From: Bog-756 sp963730685
Lineage (GTDB): Bacteria > Actinomycetota > Acidimicrobiia > Acidimicrobiales > RAAP-2
Direction: 5' to 3'
Assembly (NCBI GenBank): GCA_963730685.1
Contig: CAVSSP010000001.1
Span: 1,054,001-1,118,000 of the forward strand
Length of the DNA: 64,000 nucleotides
Part shown: positions 9,144 through 17,277 of the stretch, one piece after another
Position numbering within the stretch: position 1 is the stretch's first letter
Layout of the letters: each line of letters opens with the position of its first letter
Translations under genes and position numbers: made by a program
Notes under the pieces: generated by a model
Seen by the model: only the letters and a program-made list of their open reading frames with translations
What the model was told of the DNA's origin: nothing
The model's database searches: none

Positions 9144-9185
9144 GATGATCAATGTGATCACTGATTTGACAAATCATTGATCATC
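9144..9185. promoter_or_regulatory. Nested palindromic operator between lrp-like gene and decarboxylase
   Basis: A perfect 11-bp inverted repeat, GATGATCAATG (9144-9154) and CATTGATCATC (9175-9185), encloses and overlaps a 15-bp palindrome TGATTTG-A-CAAATCA (9162-9176). A further small palindrome, GTACT-GGAA-AGTAC, lies nearer the regulator at about 9125-9138. AT-rich stacked palindromes in a divergent promoter are typical of Lrp/AsnC binding. Confidence 0.7.
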
Positions 9186-9212
9186 CATCCTCACCAGGGT
9201 GGACTGGTACCC

Positions 9213-10994
9213 ATGCCACCGTCCCCGGACGCCCCATCGTCCCCCGAGCCGTTGCACCATCGGCCGCCGGACACGACGGTGGGGTGCTTCCTGGCCACTC
9301 GTCTGCGCCAACTGGGAGTCGATCACCTGTTCGGCCTGCCCGGCGACTTCAACCTCGCCCTCATCGACGAGATGCTGGCCGGCTCCGGCATCGAGTGGGT
9401 GGGCTCCACCAACGAGCTCAACGCCGCCTATGCGGCCGACGGTTACGCACGCCGACGGGGCTTCGGCGCCTTGGTGACCACCTACGGGGTGGGCGAGCTC
9501 AGTGCCATCAACGGCGTGGCCGGGAGCTTTGCCGAATCGGTCCCCGTACTCCAGATCACCGGGGCGCCGGCCACCGGTCTCGCCGATGGCGGGGTGATGG
9601 CCCACCACACCCTCATCGACGGCGACTTCGGCCATTTCCGACGGGCCTACGCCGAGGTGACCGTCTGTGCCGAGTCGCTCACCGCCGCCGACCCGACCGG
9701 CCAGATCGACCGGGTATTGACCGCCGTGCTGACCGCCACCAGACCCGGCTACCTCAGCGTTCCGGCCGACCTCGTCTCGCAGGTGGTCCCGGCGTCAGCC
9801 CTGCGCCGGCCGATCCATGTCCCTCCGAGCGATCCCGATGCACTCGATGCGTTCAAGGCGGCTTCGGCCCGTCGGCTCGGCACCGCCGGCCGGGTGACGC
9901 TGCTGACCGGGCACCTTGCCGATCGCCAGCAGCTTCGCGGCCGCGTGGAGGAGGTCGCCGCCTCCGGCGCGGCCACCGTCGCCTTCACCCTCGGCAGTCG
10001 GAGCACCGGGGCCGGTGGTGTCTACATCGGTGGCCTCACCCCCGACGACACCGTCCGCGCCGCGGTCGAGGAGTGCGACACCCTCGTCCTCGCCGGAGTG
10101 GTGTTCAGCGACATCACGTCCGGGATGTTCAGCCAACGCATCGACACCGCTCGGGCGATCGAGCTCGAGCCGGACCGGGCGCGGGTCGCCGGCCAGTCGT
10201 TCGAGGGAGTCCGTCTCCGTGATGCGCTCGAAGTGATCGTCGAACTGCTCGTGCCGACAGCCCGCCCCGTCGTGGTCGAGCCTCGGCCCGCCATCCGGCT
10301 GTCCGCCATCGAGCCACAGGACCGTGTGGCCTCGGGCCGGGCCAGGTCAGGGGTGCCCGCGGATGCAGCCCCCGGTCCGCTCACGCACGCGCAGCTGTGG
10401 ACCGAACTGGAGCGGTGGATCCCACCCGATACCTGCGTACTGGCCGATGCCGGGACGGCGTACTACGGCGCCGCCGGCATGCGACTGGCCCCGGGCTGTG
10501 AAGTCGTGGGTCAGCCCTACTGGTCCTCGATCGGGTACACCCTGCCCGCGCTCCTCGGCACCGAGCTGGCCGCACCGGGAGGCCGCCCCCTGCTCTTCAT
10601 CGGGGACGGCGCCGCGCAGCTGACCATCCAGGAGCTGGCCACCGTGCTCCATCGCCGACTCGACGTGGTCATCTTCGTCCTCAACAACGGTGGCTACTCC
10701 ATCGAACGACAGATACGCAGCCCGGACGCGTCCTACCAGGACATCACCCCCTGGGACTGGACGTCACTGCCGAAAGCCCTCGGCCAACCGGACCACTGCA
10801 CCACCATGGTCGTCGAAGACCTCCGTCAGCTCGGCCTGGCACTGTCGGTGACGGACGCATCCGGGCCGGGGGTCACCATGATCGAGCTGCGCCTGCATCG
10901 TGACGACGCACCAGCGCTCCTGTCCGCCATCGCCGCCGGCCTGAAACCCACCAGCGAACGTGCCTCCCGCCAGGATCTCGCCCGTTCTGCCTGA
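9213..10994 (+). CDS. ThDP-dependent 2-keto-acid (indolepyruvate/pyruvate-type) decarboxylase
   Basis: A 593-residue thiamine-diphosphate enzyme of the pyruvate/indolepyruvate/phenylpyruvate decarboxylase group, converting a 2-keto acid to an aldehyde and CO2. The N-terminal Pyr domain has 'LFGLPGDFNLALIDEM', the catalytic-type Glu in 'STNELNAAYAADGYARRRG', and 'GVGELSAINGVAGSFAE'. An 'AHHTLIDGD' segment matches the active-site His pair of this group. The C-terminal PP domain carries 'IGDGAAQLTIQELA' ending in 'VLNNGGYSIE' (GDG...NN Mg/ThDP motif). The ATG at 9213 skips 12 residues encoded from an earlier ATG inside the operator. The divergent Lrp-type regulator suggests amino-acid-derived keto acids (Ehrlich-like route). 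Exact substrate specificity is not predictable. Confidence 0.88.
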   Translation: MPPSPDAPSSPEPLHHRPPDTTVGCFLATRLRQLGVDHLFGLPGDFNLALIDEMLAGSGIEWVGSTNELNAAYAADGYARRRGFGALVTTYGVGELSAINGVAGSFAESVPVLQITGAPATGLADGGVMAHHTLIDGDFGHFRRAYAEVTVCAESLTAADPTGQIDRVLTAVLTATRPGYLSVPADLVSQVVPASALRRPIHVPPSDPDALDAFKAASARRLGTAGRVTLLTGHLADRQQLRGRVEEVAASGAATVAFTLGSRSTGAGGVYIGGLTPDDTVRAAVEECDTLVLAGVVFSDITSGMFSQRIDTARAIELEPDRARVAGQSFEGVRLRDALEVIVELLVPTARPVVVEPRPAIRLSAIEPQDRVASGRARSGVPADAAPGPLTHAQLWTELERWIPPDTCVLADAGTAYYGAAGMRLAPGCEVVGQPYWSSIGYTLPALLGTELAAPGGRPLLFIGDGAAQLTIQELATVLHRRLDVVIFVLNNGGYSIERQIRSPDASYQDITPWDWTSLPKALGQPDHCTTMVVEDLRQLGLALSVTDASGPGVTMIELRLHRDDAPALLSAIAAGLKPTSERASRQDLARSA

Positions 10995-11044
10995 TCTGTG
11001 GCCGCCGCGAGAGGGCCTGAGCCCGATCTGTGGCCACCGTGAGA
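10993..11044. repeat. Two 20-bp direct repeats after the decarboxylase stop
   Basis: GATCTGTGGCCGCCGCGAGA (10993-11012) recurs as GATCTGTGGCCACCGTGAGA (11025-11044), 18 of 20 bases identical and 32 bp apart start to start. The first copy overlaps the decarboxylase stop codon. It could be a duplicated binding site or a small tandem duplication. Confidence 0.5.
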
Positions 11045-11104
11045 CCGCCAAGAGCCCGATGCGAGGACACCCGAGGCCGGCGACCGTGCCCTCCGGCAGG
11101 CACC

Positions 11105-12904
11105 TCAGTGATGTTGCGGGAGCCGGAGGTCGTCGCCGGTCAGGTCGTCGATGGGCCGGTCGTCGATGGGCAGCATCGTCGGATCCCACGGATCGCTGAT
11201 CGTCCCGACCGATGCCGACGTCCCAGGCGATGCCGAGTCGGGCCCCCGGGACACCACGATCCGATCCCGGCCTCCGGCTTTGGCGCTGAGGAGGGCGCTG
11301 TCGGCCAGCGAGACCACCTGCTGGAAGTCGTCGGCCTGGTCGGACGACGCCAGGCCGAAACTGACCGTGAACGTCGGGACCTCGGCGACGACGATGCGGA
11401 CGGCGATCCGTTGCCGCACCCGGTCGAGGACCTGGCGTGCTTCGTCCACGGGGCACTCGGGCAGGACGATCACGAACTCCTCGCCCCCGTATCGGCACGG
11501 GATGTCGGCCGGCCGCAGGGAGTCCCGGAGGACCTGCGAGAAGATCCGGAGGGCGCGGTCTCCGGCGTCGTGCCCGAACATGTCGTTCAGGTCCTTGAAA
11601 TGGTCGAGGTCGCCGTAGGCCACCGAGTACGGCGTGCCCGTGTCCTGCAGCTTCCGGACACTGGTCTCCAGACTCCTCCGGGTCAGGAGCCCGGTGAGCG
11701 AGTCACTGTTGGCCTGGGCCTGCGAGAGCTCGAAGGCGCGGAGCATCGCCAACCGCTCCGATGCCCGTCGGGCGACGACCTCGACGTTCTCCCTCACGTC
11801 ATCGGAGGGTGGCGAGCCGTCGTCGGTGGTCACGTGGAAGACGCCGACGGTGTCCCCACTGATGCTCACCGGTACGCACAGCGCGGAACAACCCCTGCCC
11901 CGCAGGTTGGGGCAGGCATCGATCGCCGTACTGGAGGGGAACACCATGCTCTGGCCTCTCGACGCCGCCGGGCAGTCGGCGGGGGACATCACCCCGCACC
12001 CGGCATCATCGGCCTGGGCGGTACTGACGAGCACCTGTCGGAATCGTGACTGGCCGGTATCGGCGAGCAGAAGCTCGGACCGCATGTCGGGAGCCGCTTG
12101 GCTCAGCGCCTCTGCCACCAGATCGAAGACGGACCCTTCGGCCTTGGACATCTCCAGTGCCCGCTGCAGTCGCGCCTCGAAGGCGATCCTCCGGGTGAGG
12201 TCGGACTGGATCGCCTCGCGCCTGGACTGCTCATGTTCGACCCGCAGGGCGTGCACGGTGAGGAGGGTCGTCACGATGCCGGCGAACAGCACCCCGAGCG
12301 TGATGGACATCAAGAGGTCGATCCGGGCCCGATTGGCTGCCGCCCGCGCCTGGTTGGCCGTCTGCACCAGACGATTGGTGACGGTTGTCTGCAACGCCGC
12401 GAGCGTCGTGTCGAGCCGCGCCGCCGCCGATGTCTCGACCGCGGCCAGATGGACGGACTGGGGCGTCTGTGCCACCCCGGCCAACACCGCCTCCAGGCCC
12501 AGGCGAGCGGAGACGAAGGCGGTCATCTGGGCGCGCAGGGCGGGGGCCAGGCCGGCATTGTCCGGCAGCGCCAACAGGTGTCGGAGACTGAGGTAGGCCT
12601 TGTCGATGGCGTTCGAGTCGGCGACGGCGGCGGGCACGAACGTGGTGACCGGAGTCGAGGTGCCGAACGCCTCGGCCTCCAGCGCCTGGAAGTCGGCCAC
12701 CGAGGTCCGGATCTCCCGCACCGGGGGCAGGAGGACGAGGTACTGGTCGATGATCTGGTTGTTCAGGGCCTCGGCCCGGGACGAGTTGACGACCCCCAGC
12801 GCTCCGCCCGCCACGGCGACCACGGTGAGCAGGACGCCGAGGAACACGATCGCCCGGTGGGGCGAGTACCAGCTCCGAGGCTCCCCGTCGCTCGTCCTTC
12901 GCAT
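11105..12904 (-). CDS. Membrane-anchored GAF-like/GGDEF diguanylate cyclase
   Basis: A 599-residue predicted diguanylate cyclase. A first membrane helix (about residues 18-38) and a second ('LLMSITLGVLFAGIVTTLLTV', near 215) bracket a roughly 170-residue extracytoplasmic helical sensor. A cytoplasmic coiled linker leads to a GAF-like region with a Cys cluster ('CPNLRGRGCSALCVPV', also 'DDAGCGVMSPADC'), which hints at metal or redox sensing. The GGDEF domain is intact, written 'RYGGEEFVIVLPE', with 'YGDLDHFKDLNDMFGHDAGD'. No EAL domain is present. The ATG at 12904 is chosen over a longer start at 13150, which would overlap the aldehyde dehydrogenase. The clustered cysteines are the notable feature. 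Confidence 0.87.
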   Translation of the reverse strand: MRRTSDGEPRSWYSPHRAIVFLGVLLTVVAVAGGALGVVNSSRAEALNNQIIDQYLVLLPPVREIRTSVADFQALEAEAFGTSTPVTTFVPAAVADSNAIDKAYLSLRHLLALPDNAGLAPALRAQMTAFVSARLGLEAVLAGVAQTPQSVHLAAVETSAAARLDTTLAALQTTVTNRLVQTANQARAAANRARIDLLMSITLGVLFAGIVTTLLTVHALRVEHEQSRREAIQSDLTRRIAFEARLQRALEMSKAEGSVFDLVAEALSQAAPDMRSELLLADTGQSRFRQVLVSTAQADDAGCGVMSPADCPAASRGQSMVFPSSTAIDACPNLRGRGCSALCVPVSISGDTVGVFHVTTDDGSPPSDDVRENVEVVARRASERLAMLRAFELSQAQANSDSLTGLLTRRSLETSVRKLQDTGTPYSVAYGDLDHFKDLNDMFGHDAGDRALRIFSQVLRDSLRPADIPCRYGGEEFVIVLPECPVDEARQVLDRVRQRIAVRIVVAEVPTFTVSFGLASSDQADDFQQVVSLADSALLSAKAGGRDRIVVSRGPDSASPGTSASVGTISDPWDPTMLPIDDRPIDDLTGDDLRLPQHH

Positions 12905-13029
12905 ACTGCCCACGGCAGAGCATCGGCACAGTCGGCCGTCTTCTTGAGGCAGGGACGCGGTGAGCGGGGGCCCGCCGCCCGCCGCCGCCCCCGTCCGGTG
13001 CGCCGACGGCGGGGCCGGTGGTGGCGTCC

Positions 13030-14592
13030 TCAGCGAGGGGGCAGCCTCGACGAGCTCGGGAAGTTGCCGTACAGCTCTTCGTCCGCACCCCGGGGCCCGT
13101 AGGTGAGGGCCTGGACGAGCAGGTCCCCGCCGACGAAGGCGCCCTTCCACGACGCGCCCAGTCCGCCGAACACCTCGTCCCGGTCGCCACGGCTCCGGGG
13201 CTTGTTGACCCCGACCTTGAACGCCAGGAGCTCCTCGGCCACCTGGGCACCGACGTCGGGGTCATCGGTGGCGATGCTGGCCACCAGCGACCCGTTCGAG
13301 GCATTCATGGCGGCGAGGAGCTCGGCCTGGGTGTCCACCACCACCACCGAGTCCAGTGGGCCGAACGGCTCGGCATGGTGCAGCGACCAGGATGCCGGTG
13401 GTTGGAGGACCGAGGCCGGGGCGATGTAGGCCGAGGTGTCCTGGACGTCGAGGAACCGGCCCTCACCGACCGATCCCCGGTACAGGGGAATGCCGCCGCC
13501 GCGCACCGCTTCGTCGAACTGGGCCGACAGGTCGGCCGCCTTCTTCGCATGGATCACCGGCCCGAAGTCGAGCTCGGGGAGCGGGTCGTCGGGCTGCTCG
13601 ACGGCCAGCGGATGGCCGAAGCGCACTGCATGGAGGACGGGGAGATAGGTCTCGAGGAAGGCGGGGAACAGACGGCGCTGGACCACGTAGCGGGGATAGG
13701 CGGTGCAGCGCTGCTTGGCGTACTCGAACCCCTTGCGCATGTGCTGGGCCAGGAGGTCCCACTGGGAGAAGTCCCAGACCCCCCAGGCGTTGAGGCCCTC
13801 CTGCTCGAGCATGTGACGCCGGCCGGTGTCGGCGAGGGAGACGGCGGCGCGGCGTCCGTTGGCGCGACCGCCGACGAACACCAGGGCCCCGATGCCCTCC
13901 GAGCGGATCAGCACCTCACCCATACGCGATCCCATTCCGGAGATGAGGGTGACCGGAAGCCCGGCCCGCCGCATCAGCGCGTGGGCCAGGGTCAGTGCGT
14001 GGAACCCGCCCTGACTGGGGGTCTTCGCCACCACGGCGTTCCCGGCCAGCACCTGCACCAGCTCGGCATGGACCTGGACGCTCATCGGGTAGTTCCAACT
14101 GGCGATGTTCGACACCGGTCCGGGCAGCGGTTGCCGCTGCCCACCGTCGGCGGTCTGGAGCTGGCGCTCGATCTGCCCCAGGTACCAGCGGACCCCGTCG
14201 ATGCAACGGTCGACATCGGCACACGCCTGGCGCCACGGCTTGCCGATCTCCCAGACCAGCAGGAGGGCCAGCAGCTCGTGGTGCTCGCTCAGCGCGTCGA
14301 CCGCCTCGGACACCTTCGCCCTGCGCTCGTCGAGGTCGACCTTGCCCCACAGGACGTGCTCCTCGCAGGCGAACGCCACCGCCGCCTCCGCCTCGTCGAG
14401 GTCGACCAGCGGCGGCCCGGGGATGGGCGTTCCGTCCACGGAGTTGATGTGGTCCCCCGGGATTCCGATCCGTCGCCACTCGCCCCGGGTCAGGTTCCGC
14501 AACCGGTCCGAGTCGAATGCCTCCGGCGCGGCCTGGACGCAGCGGCTGTACGTCTCCCACCAGGAGGTCCCGGGTTTCAATAGCAACGTCAT
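13030..14592 (-). CDS. NAD(P)-dependent aldehyde dehydrogenase
   Basis: A 520-residue aldehyde dehydrogenase superfamily member that oxidises an aldehyde to an acid, or acyl-CoA. It shows the oxyanion Asn region 'SNIASWNYPM', cofactor-binding 'LVFVGG' with a following 'GRR', the general-base Glu in 'HMLEQEGLNAW', and the catalytic Cys in 'KQRCTAYPRYV'. The C-terminal 'EPFGPLDSVVVVD' is also typical. Its motifs diverge from the common ELGGK and GQxCxA forms, so it belongs to an outlying subfamily. The start at 14592 is preferred over 14610 because GGAGGAG lies just upstream. It could act on the aldehyde made by the decarboxylase 2 kb away (inference). A GGDEF gene lies downstream on the same strand. 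Confidence 0.85.
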   Translation of the reverse strand: MTLLLKPGTSWWETYSRCVQAAPEAFDSDRLRNLTRGEWRRIGIPGDHINSVDGTPIPGPPLVDLDEAEAAVAFACEEHVLWGKVDLDERRAKVSEAVDALSEHHELLALLLVWEIGKPWRQACADVDRCIDGVRWYLGQIERQLQTADGGQRQPLPGPVSNIASWNYPMSVQVHAELVQVLAGNAVVAKTPSQGGFHALTLAHALMRRAGLPVTLISGMGSRMGEVLIRSEGIGALVFVGGRANGRRAAVSLADTGRRHMLEQEGLNAWGVWDFSQWDLLAQHMRKGFEYAKQRCTAYPRYVVQRRLFPAFLETYLPVLHAVRFGHPLAVEQPDDPLPELDFGPVIHAKKAADLSAQFDEAVRGGGIPLYRGSVGEGRFLDVQDTSAYIAPASVLQPPASWSLHHAEPFGPLDSVVVVDTQAELLAAMNASNGSLVASIATDDPDVGAQVAEELLAFKVGVNKPRSRGDRDEVFGGLGASWKGAFVGGDLLVQALTYGPRGADEELYGNFPSSSRLPPR

Positions 14593-14671
14593 CGGTCGAC
14601 TCTCCTCCATGGGCGGGCGCAGCCCGGCGGGCGCGGAACGCCGGGCCCGGTCCGGCGCGAACCCGTCCAGC

Positions 14672-15907
14672 CTAGAGGGCGCGGTGGCCGGATCCTTCGG
14701 CCGGCAGCCGGCGCCGGCACCACTCCTCGGCCAGTAGCCGGTACGACTCGACCCGGTCGGCGTGGTCGTGGGTGATGGTGGTGATGACGAGCTCGTCGGC
14801 GCCCGTGGCGTCGGCCAGGCGCTCGAGGCGGTCGGCCACCGACGCGGGCGACCCGACGAACTGGGTGTCGACCCGGTCCTTGATCAGGGCCCGCTCCTCG
14901 TCCGTCCAGCGGTGCCGGCGGGCCTCGGCCGGACTGGGGAACGGGATGGCCCCCTGCCCGCTGCGGATGCTGTGGACCCAGAGGGAAAAGCCGGTGGCCA
15001 ACTCCGAGGCGTGGGCGTCGTCCCGTCCCACCACCACGTCAGCCGACACGGTGACATAGGGACGCTCCAACACGACGGAGGGGACGAAGGCATCGCGGTA
15101 GGCGTCCACGGCGTCCAGGATGGTGGACGGACTCACGTGGTAGTTGGCCGCGAACCGGAGCCCGAGCGCTCCCGCCGCCGCCGCACTCTCGCCGGCACTG
15201 CTGCCGAGCACCCAGACGTCGACCCCGGCCCCGGTGCCGGGGACCGGGTGCGGGTCCAGCCCGTCGGCCGAGCGGTACTCGCCACGGAGGAGCGCGACGA
15301 CGTCAGCCAGCAGGGCTCCGTACTCGGGGGTCTCGGCGTTGGGCTGCTGGAGGAGGTCGGCGGTGAGCGCCAGTCGTGGGGAGCGGGCGAGGCCGGACAG
15401 GGACGGCCGGGCCGGGATCAGCACGCCGTTGGGGGTCCACCTCGCCTCGTCGGCCGCCCGCCCGGCCGGGGGCCGCACGCCCGACGGACGGCCGTCTGCG
15501 GGCCGCCCACCCGCGCTCCGCGTGGCGGCGGCGGCCAGCATCCGGGTCAGGAACTCACGGCCCCCCGAGCGTCCGATGCCCAGGTCGATCCGACCGGGAT
15601 GCAAGGCGTCGAGCAGCCCGAACTCCTCCACGATGGACAACGCCGTGCGATGGCCGCTCTGCACGCCGCCCGAGCCGAGCCGGATGGTCGAGGTCTCACC
15701 GGCCAGCATGGCGATCAGGACGGCCGGCGACGTGCCCGCCACCCCCGGATTGAGATGGTGCTCGGCGAGCCAGTACCGGACATAGCCGAGTCGCTCGGCG
15801 GTGCGGGCGAGATCGATGGTGTTGCGGACGGCGGACGCGCCGTCGCGGCCCGAGGTGATCGGCACCAGGTCGAGGACGCCGAGCGGAACCCGGCTCGCGC
15901 CGGTCAT
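14672..15907 (-). CDS. Luciferase-like flavin monooxygenase (LLM class)
   Basis: A 411-residue bacterial-luciferase-like FMN/F420 TIM-barrel oxidoreductase. It opens with 'VPLGVLDLVPITSG', then 'AERLGYVRYWLAEHHLNPG' (the 'RYWxAEHH' signature of the MsnO8 subgroup), 'IRLGSGGVQSGHRTALSIVEEFGLLDALHPGRIDLGIGRS' and a C-terminal 'FVGSPASVADRLERLADATGADE'. A Pro/Gly/Arg-rich insertion of about 30 residues after residue 135 is not usual for the family. The ATG lies inside the stop codon of the preceding gene (ATGA), so it is the third gene of a coupled three-monooxygenase operon. Substrate unknown; partners suggest an organosulfur or amine compound. Confidence 0.85.
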   Translation of the reverse strand: MTGASRVPLGVLDLVPITSGRDGASAVRNTIDLARTAERLGYVRYWLAEHHLNPGVAGTSPAVLIAMLAGETSTIRLGSGGVQSGHRTALSIVEEFGLLDALHPGRIDLGIGRSGGREFLTRMLAAAATRSAGGRPADGRPSGVRPPAGRAADEARWTPNGVLIPARPSLSGLARSPRLALTADLLQQPNAETPEYGALLADVVALLRGEYRSADGLDPHPVPGTGAGVDVWVLGSSAGESAAAAGALGLRFAANYHVSPSTILDAVDAYRDAFVPSVVLERPYVTVSADVVVGRDDAHASELATGFSLWVHSIRSGQGAIPFPSPAEARRHRWTDEERALIKDRVDTQFVGSPASVADRLERLADATGADELVITTITHDHADRVESYRLLAEEWCRRRLPAEGSGHRAL

Positions 15908-17277
15908 CGGCCGGACCCCGACCGTGTGACGGACCGGGAGGGTACCGGCGCCAGGCCCAGGTGGTCGCGGAGCGTCGTCCCTTCGTACTCGGTACGGAAC
16001 CGGCCCCGCTCCTGGAGGATGGGCACCACCTGGTCGGCGAACCGGTCGAGCCCGCCCGGCGTGATGTGGGGCACGAGGATGAACCCGTCGGCCGCCTCCT
16101 CCTGCACCGAGGTGTCGATCTGGGTGGCCACCTGTTCGGCGGTGCCGATGAACGCCGGTCGGCTCATGACCTCGATCATGAGCGCACGGATGGACAGGTG
16201 CTTGGCATCGGCCAGCTCCCGCCATTCGCCAGCCGCCTTCATGCGGTCGTCGGTCACGCTGACCCTCCCCTTCGAGATGCTGTCCTCGGAGAGGTCCGGG
16301 TCGATGTCGGGGAGCGGCCCGTCCGGATCGTACGCCGACAGGTCGCGGTTCCAGACCTGCTCGAGGAAGAGGATGGCGGTCGGCCCGCTCACCTGCTGGC
16401 GCCGGATGACCGACGCCCGCTCGACGGCATCGGCCTCGGTGTCGCCCAGGACGAAGGTCGCCGCCGGCAGGATCTTGAGATCGTCCCACTGGCGCCCGTA
16501 GGCGGCCAGGCGCCGCTTCACGTCGCGGTAGAACCGCTGGCCGGCCTGGAGCGTGCCGTGACGCGAGAAGATGCAGTCGGCATCGGCGGCGGCGAACTCC
16601 CGTCCGGCGTCGGAGTCGCCGGCCTGGAAGATGACCGGGTGACCCTGTGGCGGGCGCGGGACGCCGAAGACCCCCTCGATGTCGAACTGGTGCCCGTGGT
16701 GTTCGAAGCGGCCCTGGCCCGGGTCCGACAGGTAGGTCCCCGAGTCGGCGTCGGCCACGATGGCGTCGTCGGCCCAGGAGTCCCACAGCTCCCTGACCGT
16801 CCCGAGGAACTCGCTGGCCCGCTCGTAGCGGTCCTGACGGGCGAGGTAGCCGCCACGGCGGAAGTTCTCGCCGGTGAAGGCATCCCACGAGGTGACCACG
16901 TTCCACGCCGCCCGGCCCTCGGACAGGTGGTCCAGGGTGGCCAGCTGACGGGCGACCTCGAAGGGTTCGTTGAAGGTGGAGCTGATGGTCCCCGACAGAC
17001 CGATCCGGTCGGTCACCGCCGCCAGGGCGGCGAGGACGGTGAACGTGTCGGGTCGACCGAGCACGTCGAGGTCGTGGATCCTGCCGCGGTGCTCACGGAG
17101 CCGGAGGCCCTCGGCCAGGAAGAAGAAGTCGAACTTGGCCCGTTCGGCGGTCTGGGCCAGATGGGTGAACGAGGAGAACTCGATCTGGCTCCCCGAGGCG
17201 GGGTCGCTCCACACGGTGGTGTGGTTGACCCCGGGGAAGTGGGCGGCGAGGTGGATCTGACGGGGGCGGCCCGTCAT
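15904..17277 (-). CDS. NtaA/SnaA/DszA-family FMN-dependent monooxygenase
   Basis: A 457-residue class C flavin monooxygenase that uses reduced FMN from a separate reductase. Its family includes nitrilotriacetate monooxygenase, dibenzothiophene-sulfone monooxygenase and dimethylsulfide monooxygenase. Diagnostic stretches are 'QIHLAAHFPGVNHTTVWSDP' near the start, 'FDFFFLAEGLRLREH', 'LSGTISSTFNEPFEVARQLATLDHLS', 'WNVVTSWD' and 'PVIFQAGDSDAGREFAA'. Length fits the family (about 440-460). Both ends overlap neighbours by four bases (ATGA). It is the middle gene of the operon. No flavin reductase lies nearby, so reduced FMN must come from elsewhere in the genome. Attack on a C-S or C-N bond is the family norm. 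Confidence 0.88.
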   Translation of the reverse strand: MTGRPRQIHLAAHFPGVNHTTVWSDPASGSQIEFSSFTHLAQTAERAKFDFFFLAEGLRLREHRGRIHDLDVLGRPDTFTVLAALAAVTDRIGLSGTISSTFNEPFEVARQLATLDHLSEGRAAWNVVTSWDAFTGENFRRGGYLARQDRYERASEFLGTVRELWDSWADDAIVADADSGTYLSDPGQGRFEHHGHQFDIEGVFGVPRPPQGHPVIFQAGDSDAGREFAAADADCIFSRHGTLQAGQRFYRDVKRRLAAYGRQWDDLKILPAATFVLGDTEADAVERASVIRRQQVSGPTAILFLEQVWNRDLSAYDPDGPLPDIDPDLSEDSISKGRVSVTDDRMKAAGEWRELADAKHLSIRALMIEVMSRPAFIGTAEQVATQIDTSVQEEAADGFILVPHITPGGLDRFADQVVPILQERGRFRTEYEGTTLRDHLGLAPVPSRSVTRSGSGR

